Shown: positions 45,557 through 54,928 of the stretch, one piece after another
Numbering within the stretch: the stretch's first letter is position 1
Layout: each line of letters starts with the position of its first letter
DNA from: Sva-07 sp963747375
Lineage (GTDB): Bacteria > Actinomycetota > Acidimicrobiia > Acidimicrobiales > Ilumatobacteraceae
Assembly (NCBI GenBank): GCA_963747375.1
Contig: CAVVFL010000011.1
Span: forward strand, 372,001-436,000
DNA: 64,000 nt
Direction: 5' to 3'
Translations under genes and position numbers: made by a program
The notes under the pieces: model-generated
What the model saw: the letters and a program-made list of their open reading frames with translations, nothing else
What the model was told of the DNA's origin: nothing
Databases searched by the model: none

Positions 45557-45936
45557 AGGACCGATGAATCACCGACGACGCACAGGTCGGTGACAGACCG
45601 GCGAACTCGCTTCGACCGCGCGACCACGAGACCGGCGTGCGATCGTTCTTGCATGCGCTCTGCCTTCTCCACGTCACCACAACGCCCGTCGTGGTCGTGG
45701 ATGCAAGAGGTGTGGCAACGCGCCGACAAACTCGACGTGTTCGAATCGGGATGGACGTTCGACCACCTGTACCCGCTCTTCGACACTCGACACCTGACCG
45801 AGTTCGCCGAGTGCTGCACCGTGCTGATCGACCGTGATCGAGCAGATCGCCGAGGCGATCAGCCGATGATCGGACGAACCACCTCCGTCGACCGCACGGT
45901 CGACCCCGAATCGATGACATGAATGGAGACGTGGAC
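45557..45936 (+). pseudogene. Gap holding an LLM oxidoreductase fragment
   Basis: Within this 380-base gap only one stretch looks protein-like: 45685-45790 encodes SWMQEVWQRADKLDVFESGW followed by TFDHLYPLFDT, closely like the N-terminal region of an F420-type LLM enzyme after its first strand. No start or downstream barrel follows, so it appears to be a truncated remnant left next to the HNH gene. Confidence 0.5.
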
Positions 45937-46668
45937 ATGCCCGACGAACTGGTGACGAGGACCGACAACGACGGATTGGTGACGCTGACCTTGAATCGGC
46001 CCGACAAGCTGAACACGTTGACACCCGGGTCGTTCGTGGCGCTGCGCGAGCATCTCGATGCTCTCGCGGTCGATGACTCGATCGGATGCGTCGTGCTCCG
46101 CGGCGCGGGCCGCTCGTTCTGTGCGGGCCACGACCTCGGGTCGATCGCCACCGGCGAACGGGCGCCGAGCAAGCACTTCGAATCCGAGACGGTGGATGCA
46201 CTCGAGCGTCTCCCACAGCCGACGATCGCGCGGCTGCACGGTCACTGCTTCACCGGAGGTCTGGAGCTCGCGCTCGCGTGCGACCTGCTGATCGCTGCCG
46301 AGTCGACCAGGCTCGGCGACACTCACGGCCAGTGGGGACTCGTCCCCGTCTGGGGGATGTCGGTCAGGTTGCCGGAGCGGGTGGGTCGATCGACCGCCAA
46401 GGAGCTGATGTTGACGAGCCGTCGAATCGACGGCCGCGCTGCGGCCGCGATCGGTCTCGTCGATCGATGCGTGCCCGATGACGAACTCGACGAGGCCGTC
46501 GGTGCGCTCGCAGGCGAGATCCTGGCGAACTCGCGTGGCACCAACCGGATCGTCAAGCAGTTGATCGCAACGCAGAGCGACCTCGGCAGGACCGATGCAC
46601 TGATGCACGAGCGGTCACTTCCGTTCGGAGTGCCCGACGACATGAGCGAACGGATGTCCCGTGGCTGA
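45937..46668 (+). CDS. Enoyl-CoA hydratase/isomerase family protein
   Basis: This crotonase-fold protein of about 243 residues starts MPDELVTRTDNDGLVTLTLN behind a GGAG site; an upstream ATG at 45919 would add six residues. The oxyanion segment GRSFCAGHDLGSI near residue 62 and the HGHCFTGGLELALACDLLIA segment near 103 match crotonase enzymes. The position equivalent to the first catalytic glutamate of hydratases is not obvious, so an isomerase or hydrolase is also possible. The stop overlaps the next gene. Confidence 0.87.
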   Translation: MPDELVTRTDNDGLVTLTLNRPDKLNTLTPGSFVALREHLDALAVDDSIGCVVLRGAGRSFCAGHDLGSIATGERAPSKHFESETVDALERLPQPTIARLHGHCFTGGLELALACDLLIAAESTRLGDTHGQWGLVPVWGMSVRLPERVGRSTAKELMLTSRRIDGRAAAAIGLVDRCVPDDELDEAVGALAGEILANSRGTNRIVKQLIATQSDLGRTDALMHERSLPFGVPDDMSERMSRG

Positions 46669-47770
46669 GCACATGGCCGACTGGAGCCCCGACACGTGGC
46701 TGATCGCGGCCGGGCGGAACCGAACGGCCGGCGAGCCGCTCAATGTCGCACCGGTCTTCGCCTCGAACTTCTACCTGCCCGATGACCGCGTCTACAGCCG
46801 CAGCGACGGCACCCCGACGACCGATGCGCTCGAATCGCTGCTCGGTGGGCTCGAGGGCGGCCGGGCGCTGGTCTTCGCGTCGGGGATGGCCGCCGCAGCG
46901 GTCGTCTTCAACCGGCTGCCCGTCGGAGCGCACATCGCCGTGCCGGCCGATCCGTACCACGGCGTGGAGGGCATCGTCGACGAGGGCGAAGCGCAGGGCC
47001 GCTGGACGGTTCGACGACTCGATCAGGCCGACACCCCGGCGTGGCTCGAAGCCTTGCAGCAGTGCGATCTCGTGTGGTTGGAGTCGCCGGAGAACCCGCT
47101 GATGACCGTCGCCGACCTGCCGACGATCTGTGGAGCACCTCGCAGGGCGGGCACGCTCGTGGCCGTCGACAGCACGTTCGCGACACCGCTCAATCAACGA
47201 CCGCTCGACTACGGCGCCGACATCGTGATGCACTCGGCGACCAAGTTCATCGGCGGTCATTCCGACCTGCTGGCGGGCCTGCTCGTCACCCGTGACGAGG
47301 AGCTGCACGACGAGTTCCACCGACGCAGGCTGTTGCACGGAGCGACGATCGGTGCGATGGAGGCGTTCCTGACGATCAGAGGTGTACGCACGATGGGTCT
47401 GCGGCTCGAACGCGCACAACAGAACGCGATGGAGATCGCCACCCGGCTCGATGCCCACCCCGAGATCTTCCGGGTGTTGTACCCAGGTCTCCCGAGCCAC
47501 GGAACGCACGCCGTTGCGGCCTCGTTCATGTCGGGCTTCGGGGCGATGCTGTCGTTCGAGCCGACCGGAGACGGGGAACGCGCGAGCGACGTGTGCGCCC
47601 GTGTCGAGCTGATCAACCACGCCACGAGCCTCGGTGGCGTCGAGTCGACGATGGAGCGGCGGGCGGTGATCCCGGGTCAGGAACGCATCCCGCCGGCACT
47701 CATCCGGATGAGTGTCGGTTGCGAGAATGTCGACGACCTGTGGGCCGACCTCACCCAAGCGCTCAGCTGA
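46661..47770 (+). CDS. Cys/Met metabolism PLP-dependent enzyme (cystathionine gamma-synthase-like)
   Basis: This 369-residue protein is a fold type I PLP enzyme: FASGMAAAAVVFNRL near residue 72, the DSTFATPLNQ segment near 170 and the PLP lysine in VMHSATKFIGGHSD near 193, with the C-terminal HATSLGGVES typical of cystathionine gamma-synthase/lyase. It starts at GTG 46661, overlapping the enoyl-CoA hydratase stop (or ATG 46673). The family performs gamma-elimination or replacement on sulfur amino acids. Coupling to a crotonase is unusual. It overlaps the convergent kinase gene by 8 bases. Confidence 0.87.
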   Translation: MAEHMADWSPDTWLIAAGRNRTAGEPLNVAPVFASNFYLPDDRVYSRSDGTPTTDALESLLGGLEGGRALVFASGMAAAAVVFNRLPVGAHIAVPADPYHGVEGIVDEGEAQGRWTVRRLDQADTPAWLEALQQCDLVWLESPENPLMTVADLPTICGAPRRAGTLVAVDSTFATPLNQRPLDYGADIVMHSATKFIGGHSDLLAGLLVTRDEELHDEFHRRRLLHGATIGAMEAFLTIRGVRTMGLRLERAQQNAMEIATRLDAHPEIFRVLYPGLPSHGTHAVAASFMSGFGAMLSFEPTGDGERASDVCARVELINHATSLGGVESTMERRAVIPGQERIPPALIRMSVGCENVDDLWADLTQALS

Positions 47771-48905
47771 CGCGCAGAGGGACCGTCAGCCGGAACGTCG
47801 CTCCATGGCCCGATCCCGCCGACGAGGCGACGACGTCGCCGCCCTGGGCGCGGGCGAGGCCGCGGGCGATCGTCAGGCCGATCCCGCGCCCGGCGCGCAT
47901 CGGTCGCGTGATCGGTTCACCGTCGGCGGGCCGGCGGTAGAAGCGCTCGAAGATGCGTTCGAGTTCGTCGGCGGGAATGCCGGGCCCGGTATCGATCACG
48001 TCGATCGACGCCATCGTGCCGTCACGTCCCGTGCGAAGCGTCACGGTTCCGGACCTCGGAGTGTGGCCGAGCGCATTGCCCAACAGGTTGGACAACACCT
48101 GGATCAGCCGATCACTGTCGCCGCGAACCGGGAGCGGCCCGGGCTGGTTGTCCGCGTCGACGACGAGGGCGACATCCGCGTAGTCGAACTGGGGCCTCAG
48201 CCGTTCGGCCGCAGCTGTCGCAACGGCAACCAGATCGAGGTCGACCAAGTGGACTTCGAGCGTGCCTTCGTCGGCCCGCGACAACAGCGTCAGATCGTCG
48301 ACCATTCGCTGCAGACGGGCGGCCTCGTCGGCGATCGCGGCATAGACCTCCACCGAGGGCGTCACGACCCCGTCGATGAGACCCTCGGTCTGTCCTCGGA
48401 TCACCGTGATCGGTGTTCGCAGCTCGTGTGTCACCTCACCCAGCAGCTGACTGCGACGTCGCTCGGTGGCCACGAGGTGCGCCCCGAGTGCGTTCACGTC
48501 GTTCGCCAGTGAGGCGAGCTCGGTTTCGGCCGGCACGGGCACCTTCGCCGAATAGTCGCCATCGGCCATCCGGCGGGTAGCTGCGCGCAACTCGTCGATC
48601 GGGCGCAACAACCGGGCGCCGACGAACATCGCCACGATCGCGGCCGCGACCAACGCAGCGCCGAGCCCGACGAGGAGTGCCGGGACCAGCGACTCGTCGA
48701 GTGCCGAGCGGAGCTGGGTTTCACTCACCGTGCCCGAGCGGCCCTGGCCGCGACCCAGTCCGAATCCGCCGATGCGTTGCTCGTACACCGTCCGGGTCAC
48801 CACCGTGCCCACGACCACCATCGCGATCGCACCGGCCGCGACCACCACCACATACGACAGGAACAATCGCGTGCGAAGTCGACGAGGGATCAGCGTGATG
48901 CTCAC
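47763..48905 (-). CDS. Sensor histidine kinase
   Basis: This 380-residue kinase begins with GTG at 48905, overlapping the regulator stop by 4 bases (GTGA). Two membrane helices (LFLSYVVVVAAGAIAMVVVG and a second near residue 80) flank a short extracytoplasmic loop containing GLGRGQGRSG; a HAMP linker, the phospho-acceptor region EVTHELRTPITVI near residue 155 and HATPase motifs (LLGNALGHTP, DTGPGIPADEL, GRGIGLTIARGLA) follow. The short loop suggests sensing at the membrane. It partners the response regulator directly upstream. Confidence 0.93.
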   Translation of the reverse strand: MSITLIPRRLRTRLFLSYVVVVAAGAIAMVVVGTVVTRTVYEQRIGGFGLGRGQGRSGTVSETQLRSALDESLVPALLVGLGAALVAAAIVAMFVGARLLRPIDELRAATRRMADGDYSAKVPVPAETELASLANDVNALGAHLVATERRRSQLLGEVTHELRTPITVIRGQTEGLIDGVVTPSVEVYAAIADEAARLQRMVDDLTLLSRADEGTLEVHLVDLDLVAVATAAAERLRPQFDYADVALVVDADNQPGPLPVRGDSDRLIQVLSNLLGNALGHTPRSGTVTLRTGRDGTMASIDVIDTGPGIPADELERIFERFYRRPADGEPITRPMRAGRGIGLTIARGLARAQGGDVVASSAGSGHGATFRLTVPLRVS

Positions 48906-49607
48906 GACGGTCGAGCCACACACTTGTATCCGACACCACGCACGGTCCCGACGAATCGTGGTTCGTCGGCGGCGTCGCCGATGGCCTTGCGGAGGTTGCC
49001 GATGTGGACGTCGACGAGGCGCTCGTCGCCATAGAAGTCCCACCCCCACACGCGCTCGATGAGTTGGCGGCGGGTGAACACCCGTCCCGGCGCCTCCGCC
49101 AGGGCGGCGAGGAGCTGGAACTCCAAGCTCGTCAGTTCGACGGGTCGGTCGTCGACTCGCACCTCGTGGCGGCCGATGTCGATGGTGAGACCGTCGAACC
49201 GGGTCACGTCGTCGCTCTCGGTCTCGTCATCTCGTCGTCGACGGAGCACGGCGCGCACCCGGGCCACCAGTTCGCGCGGACTGAACGGTTTGGTGATGTA
49301 GTCGTCGGCCCCGAGTTCGAGCCCGATCAGCTTGTCGGTCTCGTCGGCTCGGGCGGTCAGCACGATCACGTAGACCGCCGACGTGCGCCGGATCTCGCGC
49401 AGCACGTCGAGTCCACCGATGCCCGGCAGGCGAAGGTCCAGCACGACCAGATCGTGCGCACGCTTGGCCGAACCGGAGCAGTGCATCTTCGCCGTCGACG
49501 GCCTCGTCGACCTCGAACCCTTCATTGCGGAGGTACGAGCCGACGAGATCGCGGATGGCTGCCTCGTCATCCACCACCAGGATCCGTTCACGCGGCACGA
49601 CGTTCAT
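48902..49607 (-). CDS. OmpR/PhoB-type response regulator, one frameshift
   Basis: The protein begins MNVVPRERILVVDDEAAIRD with the acidic pocket residues; a frame break near 49470 leads to DLVVLDLRLPGIGGLDVLRE, with the phospho-acceptor aspartate, VLTARADETDK and the lysine in DDYITKPFSPRELVARVRA. The C-terminal winged helix LTSLEFQLLAALAEAPGRVF and TVRGVGYKCV completes it. Joined length is about 234 residues. It forms a translationally coupled pair with the kinase; the downstream ferritin-like and repeat proteins are possible targets. Confidence 0.88.
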
Positions 49608-49659
49608 CGTAGGAGGCCAATCGTCGGCGGTACCGGAACGATCGTCGCGGCTGACGACC

Positions 49660-50373
49660 TCAGCCGCCCGGTCCACGTTCGGTCTCGCTGGACACGATCG
49701 CGTCGAAGACGTCCCGGTCGAGCTGAGTGGGTTCGTACACCACACCGCGGGAGTCGAGTTCGGAGGTGAAGGCTCGGAGGTGGTTGCGCGAGCCGCGTTC
49801 GAGATTGGCGTAGACCGTGGTGATCTCGGCGGTCTCCGTCGCCGCGGCGCGGGCCTGCAGGTCACTGATGTCGAGTTCCTCGATCAGCGCTCCGACTGCC
49901 AACGCGGCTTCGATCGACTCACTTGCGTCGGCCACCAACTGGTCGTAGAGGGCCTGGATCGCAGGGTCGGTGAACGTACCGGGTTGATTGCCCAGCGCCG
50001 GGTCCTCGATGGCGTACCGATCGAGCAGATCGGACACCGCCTCGATGTGGGTGGTCTCACTCGCCGAGATGTTCTCGAAGATCCGCAGCCCCCACATGTC
50101 ACCGAGTACGACGTACACATCGTGGGCGAGCTGTTCCTCCTCGCGCATCCACAGCAGGCCGGCGACCTCGTCGTCGGTGAGCACGGACGCGTCGGCGAGC
50201 TCGCCATCGGCGTCGTCCGCGATGACAGCGGTGATCGGCGCAGAACTCATGGTGACCGATGGCTCGGACACCGTGTCGTCGGCACACGATGTCGCGCCGA
50301 CGAACAGCAGAGTCGTCGCGGCGAGCGCGAGCGCGCGACGCGACGAGCGGGCGATGGAAGTGGAGCGGTTCAT
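49660..50373 (-). CDS. Ferritin-like DUF2202 lipoprotein
   Basis: This 237-residue protein starts MNRSTSIARSSRRALALAAT with a lipoprotein signal ending LFVGATSC, so it should be anchored outside the membrane. The DUF2202 region contains the di-metal helix pattern LWMREEEQLAHDVYVVLGDM and SASETTHIEAVSDLLDRYAI. Ferritin-like DUF2202 proteins are thought to oxidise or store metals, though no function is firmly known to me. It is immediately upstream of the two-component genes on the same strand, so the three could be linked to envelope metal or redox stress. Confidence 0.82.
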   Translation of the reverse strand: MNRSTSIARSSRRALALAATTLLFVGATSCADDTVSEPSVTMSSAPITAVIADDADGELADASVLTDDEVAGLLWMREEEQLAHDVYVVLGDMWGLRIFENISASETTHIEAVSDLLDRYAIEDPALGNQPGTFTDPAIQALYDQLVADASESIEAALAVGALIEELDISDLQARAAATETAEITTVYANLERGSRNHLRAFTSELDSRGVVYEPTQLDRDVFDAIVSSETERGPGG

Positions 50374-50446
50374 GGTGCCCCCTTCATCAGGTGATCCGTG
50401 AAGGACGTACTGCCGAGACGTTGGCGTCCCGGCAGTACGTTCGGTG

Positions 50447-50845
50447 TCAGCCGTTCGCGCCATTGCCCATCTCCCCCATGCGATGCATGGCCTGGACGCC
50501 GGAGCCATCGGCAGGCGGGGTCTGATCCTGCAAGCGGGTCTGATCCTGCAAGCGGGTCTGATCCTGCAAGCGGGTCTGATCCTGCAAGCGGGTCTGATCG
50601 CCCGTGCAGTCACCGTCGCAGGTGCCGTCCTCGAGATGGAGCTGCGTCCGCAGCTGCGTGCGCACTTGATCCTGCGCGCCCAGCGAATCCTGGTCTGCAC
50701 TGCGGTCACGATCCCGATCTCGTGCGGGATCGACACAGGTGGGAACCGGCGCTGCCGGTTCGACGGTGTCGGACTGGGCCAGAGCCATGCCCGCCGGAAC
50801 GGCGAGCATGCCGACCGTGGTGAGTGTGAGCAGCATCTTCTTCAT
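50447..50845 (-). CDS. Exported protein with tandem QDQTRL repeats
   Basis: This 132-residue protein has a clear signal peptide (MKKMLLTLTTVGMLAVPAGM, cleavage near ALAQS), a DRDRDR-rich stretch, and four to five tandem QDQTRL hexapeptides encoded by 18-bp repeats. Four cysteines occur outside the repeats. I do not recognise a domain. It lies upstream of the ferritin-like lipoprotein on the same strand (73-base gap), so the two may be co-expressed, and the repeat number may vary by slippage. Confidence 0.75.
   Translation of the reverse strand: MKKMLLTLTTVGMLAVPAGMALAQSDTVEPAAPVPTCVDPARDRDRDRSADQDSLGAQDQVRTQLRTQLHLEDGTCDGDCTGDQTRLQDQTRLQDQTRLQDQTRLQDQTPPADGSGVQAMHRMGEMGNGANG
50522..50593 (-). 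repeat. 18-bp tandem repeat, four copies, in the exported protein gene
   Basis: The unit CTGATCCTGCAAGCGGGT is repeated four times in direct order without interruption and encodes QDQTRL on the minus strand. Near-perfect identity points to recent expansion. Confidence 0.9.
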
Positions 50846-51054
50846 GACCACTCCCTTCAGAGTGTCTGGACCCTCGGTGTTGCCGGAGCAGGTCTCCGGA
50901 TCTCCGTCGGGTCTCTTGTCCTTGCACCATCCAGACAACCAACACCTCGTGAAGCGCCCGTGGCGATGGCCATGAAGATCCGATGAAGCCCACCCGCATC
51001 GCTCCCAGTACTCGCACTTCGCCGACGAACCGCCGCACACGTAGGGTCGTCGCC

Positions 51055-51732
51055 GTGTCCGACGCCCACCTCGACCCGCTGGTCCACGTCGCCCAGGACG
51101 ACCACCCCGACCAGGTGGCCGAGGCGCGAGCCGACGCCGGACGGGCGATTCGCGATCTCGGGCACGCGCTCGTCGGCCATCACGCGCCGATCGAGTTGCT
51201 CACCGACGTCACTCGAGCGCTCGATCGCCTCACCCGACTGCTCGACGAAGGCGCGATCCGCTCGCGCAGCGAGGTGCGCCGCGACGGTCAGTTCGGCGAG
51301 CCACCACCCGACGGCTCGATCATGACGACCTATGACGAGCGCCCGGTTTCGGGTCGGGCCAGCCCGTGGGGGCTCGACATCGAGGTCCGGCGCGACGGTG
51401 ATGAGGCGGTCGCGGCACTCACGCTGCGCGCCGCCCATGAAGGGGCACCGGAGCGCAGCCACGGCGGGATCGTGGCTGCTCTGTTCGACGACGTGTTCGG
51501 GTTCGTGCTGCAGATTCAGGCCCATTCCGCGTTCACCGGTGAGCTGTGGACTCGATACGAGGCCGGTGTCCCGATCGGCGAGCCCCTGAGCTGTCGTGTA
51601 CGCCTCGATCGCCGCGAAGGACGCAAGCTCTTCATGACCGGCGAGTTGACGCTCGTGGCGACCGAGCAGGTACTGGCGCGGTCCGCGGCCACGTTCATCG
51701 CCATCGACCAGAGCGTGTTCGCCCCGAAATGA
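51055..51732 (+). CDS. PaaI-like hot-dog thioesterase family protein
   Basis: This 225-residue protein starts with GTG (VSDAHLDPLVHV). The C-terminal two thirds form a hot-dog fold with RSHGGIVAALFDDVFGFVLQ near residue 135, which holds the helix and the catalytic aspartate of PaaI-type thioesterases, preceded by ASPWGLDIEVR. The N-terminal 60 residues are helical and not part of the usual fold. It probably cleaves an acyl-CoA thioester. An upstream ATG at 50983 overlaps the divergent promoter region and is less likely. Confidence 0.8.
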   Translation: MSDAHLDPLVHVAQDDHPDQVAEARADAGRAIRDLGHALVGHHAPIELLTDVTRALDRLTRLLDEGAIRSRSEVRRDGQFGEPPPDGSIMTTYDERPVSGRASPWGLDIEVRRDGDEAVAALTLRAAHEGAPERSHGGIVAALFDDVFGFVLQIQAHSAFTGELWTRYEAGVPIGEPLSCRVRLDRREGRKLFMTGELTLVATEQVLARSAATFIAIDQSVFAPK

Positions 51733-51817
51733 TCGTGGATGGCCGACACCCAATGTGACCTTGGGCCTGAGGGCGACCGCCGACGTGCGACGAAGCTGGG
51801 GGTCGGAGGTCACCGCC

Positions 51818-52436
51818 ATGCCCGTTCCCAGCGACCACTGGAATTCGGTGTACGGCGCCCGACCGACCGACGAGTTGAGCTGGTTCCAAGCCGAACCGAC
51901 GATGTCGCTCGAGCTGATCAGGTCGCTCCGGCCGCCACCCAGGTCGGTGATCGACGTCGGCGCCGGCGCGTCGCGCCTGGCCGACCGCATGGTCGACGAT
52001 GGCGTCGAGCAGGTGACCGTCCTCGACATCTCGGAGCACGCTCTCGCGGCGGTGAGTGAACGCTTGGGTGACCATCCGGCAGTCGCTTTCGTCGTTGCCG
52101 ACATCACCACCTGGAACCCGCCGCAGACATGGGACGTGTGGCACGACCGCGCCGTGTTCCACTTCCTCACCGAACCGGTCGACCGAGCGGCCTACACGAG
52201 TGCCGTCGCACGAGCGGTCGCGTCCGGGAGGCGTCGCCGTGATCGGATGCTTCGCGCCGGATGGACCAACCAGTTGCTCGGGGCTCCCCATCGTGCAGTA
52301 CAGCCCAGAGACGCTCGCCGCTCAGTTCGCCCCCGCCTTCGAGCTCGAACGATCGGAGCTCGAGGTCCATCGAACGCCGGGTGGGATCACGCAACCGTTC
52401 ACGTGGGTCGTGATGCGCAGACGATCGCAGCCCTGA
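51818..52436 (+). CDS. Class I SAM-dependent methyltransferase, one frameshift
   Basis: The protein starts MPVPSDHWNSVYGARPTDEL and has the SAM-binding motif VIDVGAGASRLADRMVDDG near residue 43 with an acidic TVLDISEHAL next. A frame break near 52225 leads to GGVAVIGCFAPDGPTSCSGL and the end ITQPFTWVVMRRRSQP. Joined length is about 205 residues. The WHDRAVFHFLTEP segment resembles the thiopurine/tellurite methyltransferase-like group; the substrate is unknown. Confidence 0.78.
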
Positions 52437-52717
52437 GTGGCTCTGCGAACCCGAGCGGCGCCACTGGCGTCATCGAGTCAGCGGTCGGCGTTCCCGACCC
52501 GGCATGGAACCCACGGGAATCGACCCTCGCAATGGCCGCAAGGTGAGCGCAGACCCGCCGTCACTCGCAGATCGGATCCGCGAGCTTCCTGCACCACTAC
52601 CAAGGTGACCCACAGCCGTGGCCCGATCGGGCGCTCGTCGGACAGCCTTGGTGGATCAATCTCATGTGCGACCTCGCGGACACACTCGACCGCTGACCCC
52701 TCGTGTTGTCACGGTGA
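52437..52717 (+). other. Gap with a possible short coding remnant
   Basis: No full gene is visible. Near 52577-52697 one frame reads SASFLHHYQGDPQPW and ends NLMCDLADTLDR before a stop, with a composition like real protein, so a truncated gene end is possible. The family was not recognised. Confidence 0.35.
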
Positions 52718-54839
52718 TCAATCGTCGGCCGCTCGGCCGGGTCGGAGGTCGAGGCGTCGGAGCAGCTGGGCGTTGGCGGCCACGATGATCGTCGACAGCT
52801 CATCACCACCGCGGCGACGGCCGGTGACATCGTGACCCCGGCGAACGCGAAGACGCCGGCCGCGACCGGTATCGCGACCAGGTTGTAGGCCGTCGCCCAG
52901 ACGAGGTTCTGGATCATCTTGCGGTAACTCGCCCGCGAGAGGTCGATGACGCCGGTGACCGATCGCGGGTCGCTCGATGCGAGCACCACGCCGGCCGATT
53001 CGATCGCGACGTCGGTGCCGGCACCGATGGCGATGCCGACATCGGCGCGGGCCAGTGCGGGGGCGTCGTTGACCCCGTCGCCGACCATCGCCACGCGAGC
53101 CCACGATCCTGCAGCTCGGCGACCTTCGCGTCCTTGTCCTCGGGGAGCACCTCGGCGAACACCTCGTCGATGCCGAGCTGGCCGGCGACGGCCTCGGCCA
53201 CCTGCCGAGCGTCGCCGGTGATCATCGCCACCCGGACGCTCGCGGTCGTGGAGGCGCTGACCGCATCGGGCGACTCCGGGCGGATCTCGTCGGCTCGCGG
53301 TCACCGCACCGATGACCGCGCCGTCGGCGACGACGTAGAGCACCGATCCCCGTCGCCTCGCCAGCCGTCGGTCGCGCCGGCGAGGTCGCCGGGTTCGGAG
53401 AGGCCCAGCTCGGCGAGCAGGGCCGGGCCGCCCACGGCCAGCTGACGACCGTCGACCGTCGCCGTGACACCACGGCCGGTGATCGCTGCGAACGTCCTGT
53501 GCGGAACCGACGGTCACGCTTGCGGTCGGCGGCCGCCGCGACGATCGCCCGCGCGACCGGGTGCTCGCTCTCCGCCTCGGCCGCGGCGGCGAGCGCCAGC
53601 ACGTCGTCGACGTCGCGCCCGTCGATCGCTGCGACATCGACCACGGCGTGGTTGCCGCGAGTCAGGGTGCCGGTCTTGTCGAACAGCACGACGTCGACAG
53701 TGCGCATCCGCTCGAGGGCCAGGCGGTCCTTCACGAGGATTCCCGCTTGCGCCGCCGCCGCAGTCGAGATCGCGATCACCAGCGGGATCGCCAGACCGAG
53801 CGCATGCGGGCAGGCGATCACCAGCACGGTGATCGATACGGATCGACGCCCTCCGACGGCTGACCGAGGCAGTCCACACGAGCACGTCAACGCAGCGGCG
53901 CCCAGCGCGACGTAGAACAGCGCCGCCGCGGCGCGGTCGGCGAGGGCTTGCGCCCGCGACTGCGACGATCTGCGCGTCGGCCACCAGCCGGTGGATGCCG
54001 GCGAGCGCCGTGTCGTCGCCGACCGCATCGATGCGCACCCGAACCGACGAGTCGGTCGACACCGTGCCGGCGACGACGTGGTCGCCCTCGCCGCGGTGCA
54101 CCGACCGGGACTCGCCGGTGATCATCGACTCGTCGAACTCGGCCTCGCCGTCGACGATCTCGCCGTCAGCGGGCACCCTGCCGCCCGGACGCACCAGCAC
54201 GACGTCACCGACCGCGAGGTCGCCGATCGACACGTCCTCGACGCCGTCGCCGGTGACCCGCTCGGCCGCGTCGGGCAGCAGTTCGGCGAGCGCCGCCAGC
54301 GCGCCCTGCGCCTGACCGATCGCCTTCATCTCCTGCCAGTGGCCGAGCAGCATGACGACGATCAGCGCGGCGAGCTCCCACCAGAAGTCGAGGTCGCCCC
54401 ACCCGAGCGAACTCGCCAGCGACGCGACGTACGCGACGGTGATCGCCAACGAGATCAGCAGCATCATCCCTGGGCGTCGATCGCGGATCTCGGAGAGCCC
54501 GCCCTTCAGGAACGGTTGACCACCCCAGAAGTAGATGATGGTGCCGAACACCGGCGCCGGCCACGCGGCCCAGTCGCCGTCGATGGAATAGCCGAACCAC
54601 ACCTGGATCTGATCGGAGAAGACCAGGACCGGAATCGCAAGCAGGAGGTTCCACCAGAAGAGCCGTCGGAACATCTCCGGGTCGTGGCCCGCATGCTTGT
54701 CGTGGCTGCGATCGCCGCCAGCGCCGCTTGCGGCGTGGTATTCGGAGTGTCCGAGGTCCTGGCCGGTGCCGTGTCGGCCATCCGGATGCTCGATGCCGGC
54801 GGGTGGACCGGTCGAGTGTGCGGCGTGATTCGTCCCCAT
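52718..54839 (-). CDS. CopB-type P1B ATPase for copper or another soft metal, about eight frameshifts
   Basis: The protein starts MGTNHAAHSTGPPAG with a histidine-rich N-terminus (HSEYHAA, HDKHAGHD) typical of CopB-type pumps. Segments in several frames give the complete ATPase: MITGES, the membrane motif VIACPHALGLAIPL (CPH, the P1B-3 type), the phosphorylation site DKTGTLTRG, AMITGDARQVAEAVAGQ and GDGVNDAPALARADVGI. Junctions lie near 53965, 53890, 53840, 53505, 53355, 53295, 53103 and 52800. Joined length is about 705 residues. Such pumps export copper or silver across the cytoplasmic membrane. The promoter has a MerR/CueR-type layout. Confidence 0.8.
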
Positions 54840-54845
54840 CCCGAA

Positions 54846-54877
54846 GTTCTACACCTTCCAGCCAACTGGAAGGTCAA
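54846..54877 (-). promoter_or_regulatory. CueR/MerR-type promoter of the copper ATPase
   Basis: On the minus strand TTGACC (54872-54877) and GTAGAA (54847-54852) are separated by 19 bases, the long spacer of MerR-activated promoters. A 9-bp perfect dyad ACCTTCCAG-CCAA-CTGGAAGGT (54853-54874) fills it and matches the CueR operator pattern. The -10 box ends about seven bases before the ATG, so the mRNA is probably leaderless. No MerR-type gene is present in this window. Confidence 0.75.
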
Positions 54878-54928
54878 GCGCTGCGTTTCCGGTTCACGTC
54901 GAGACGGGGTCGGAGAACTCCGGGATCC

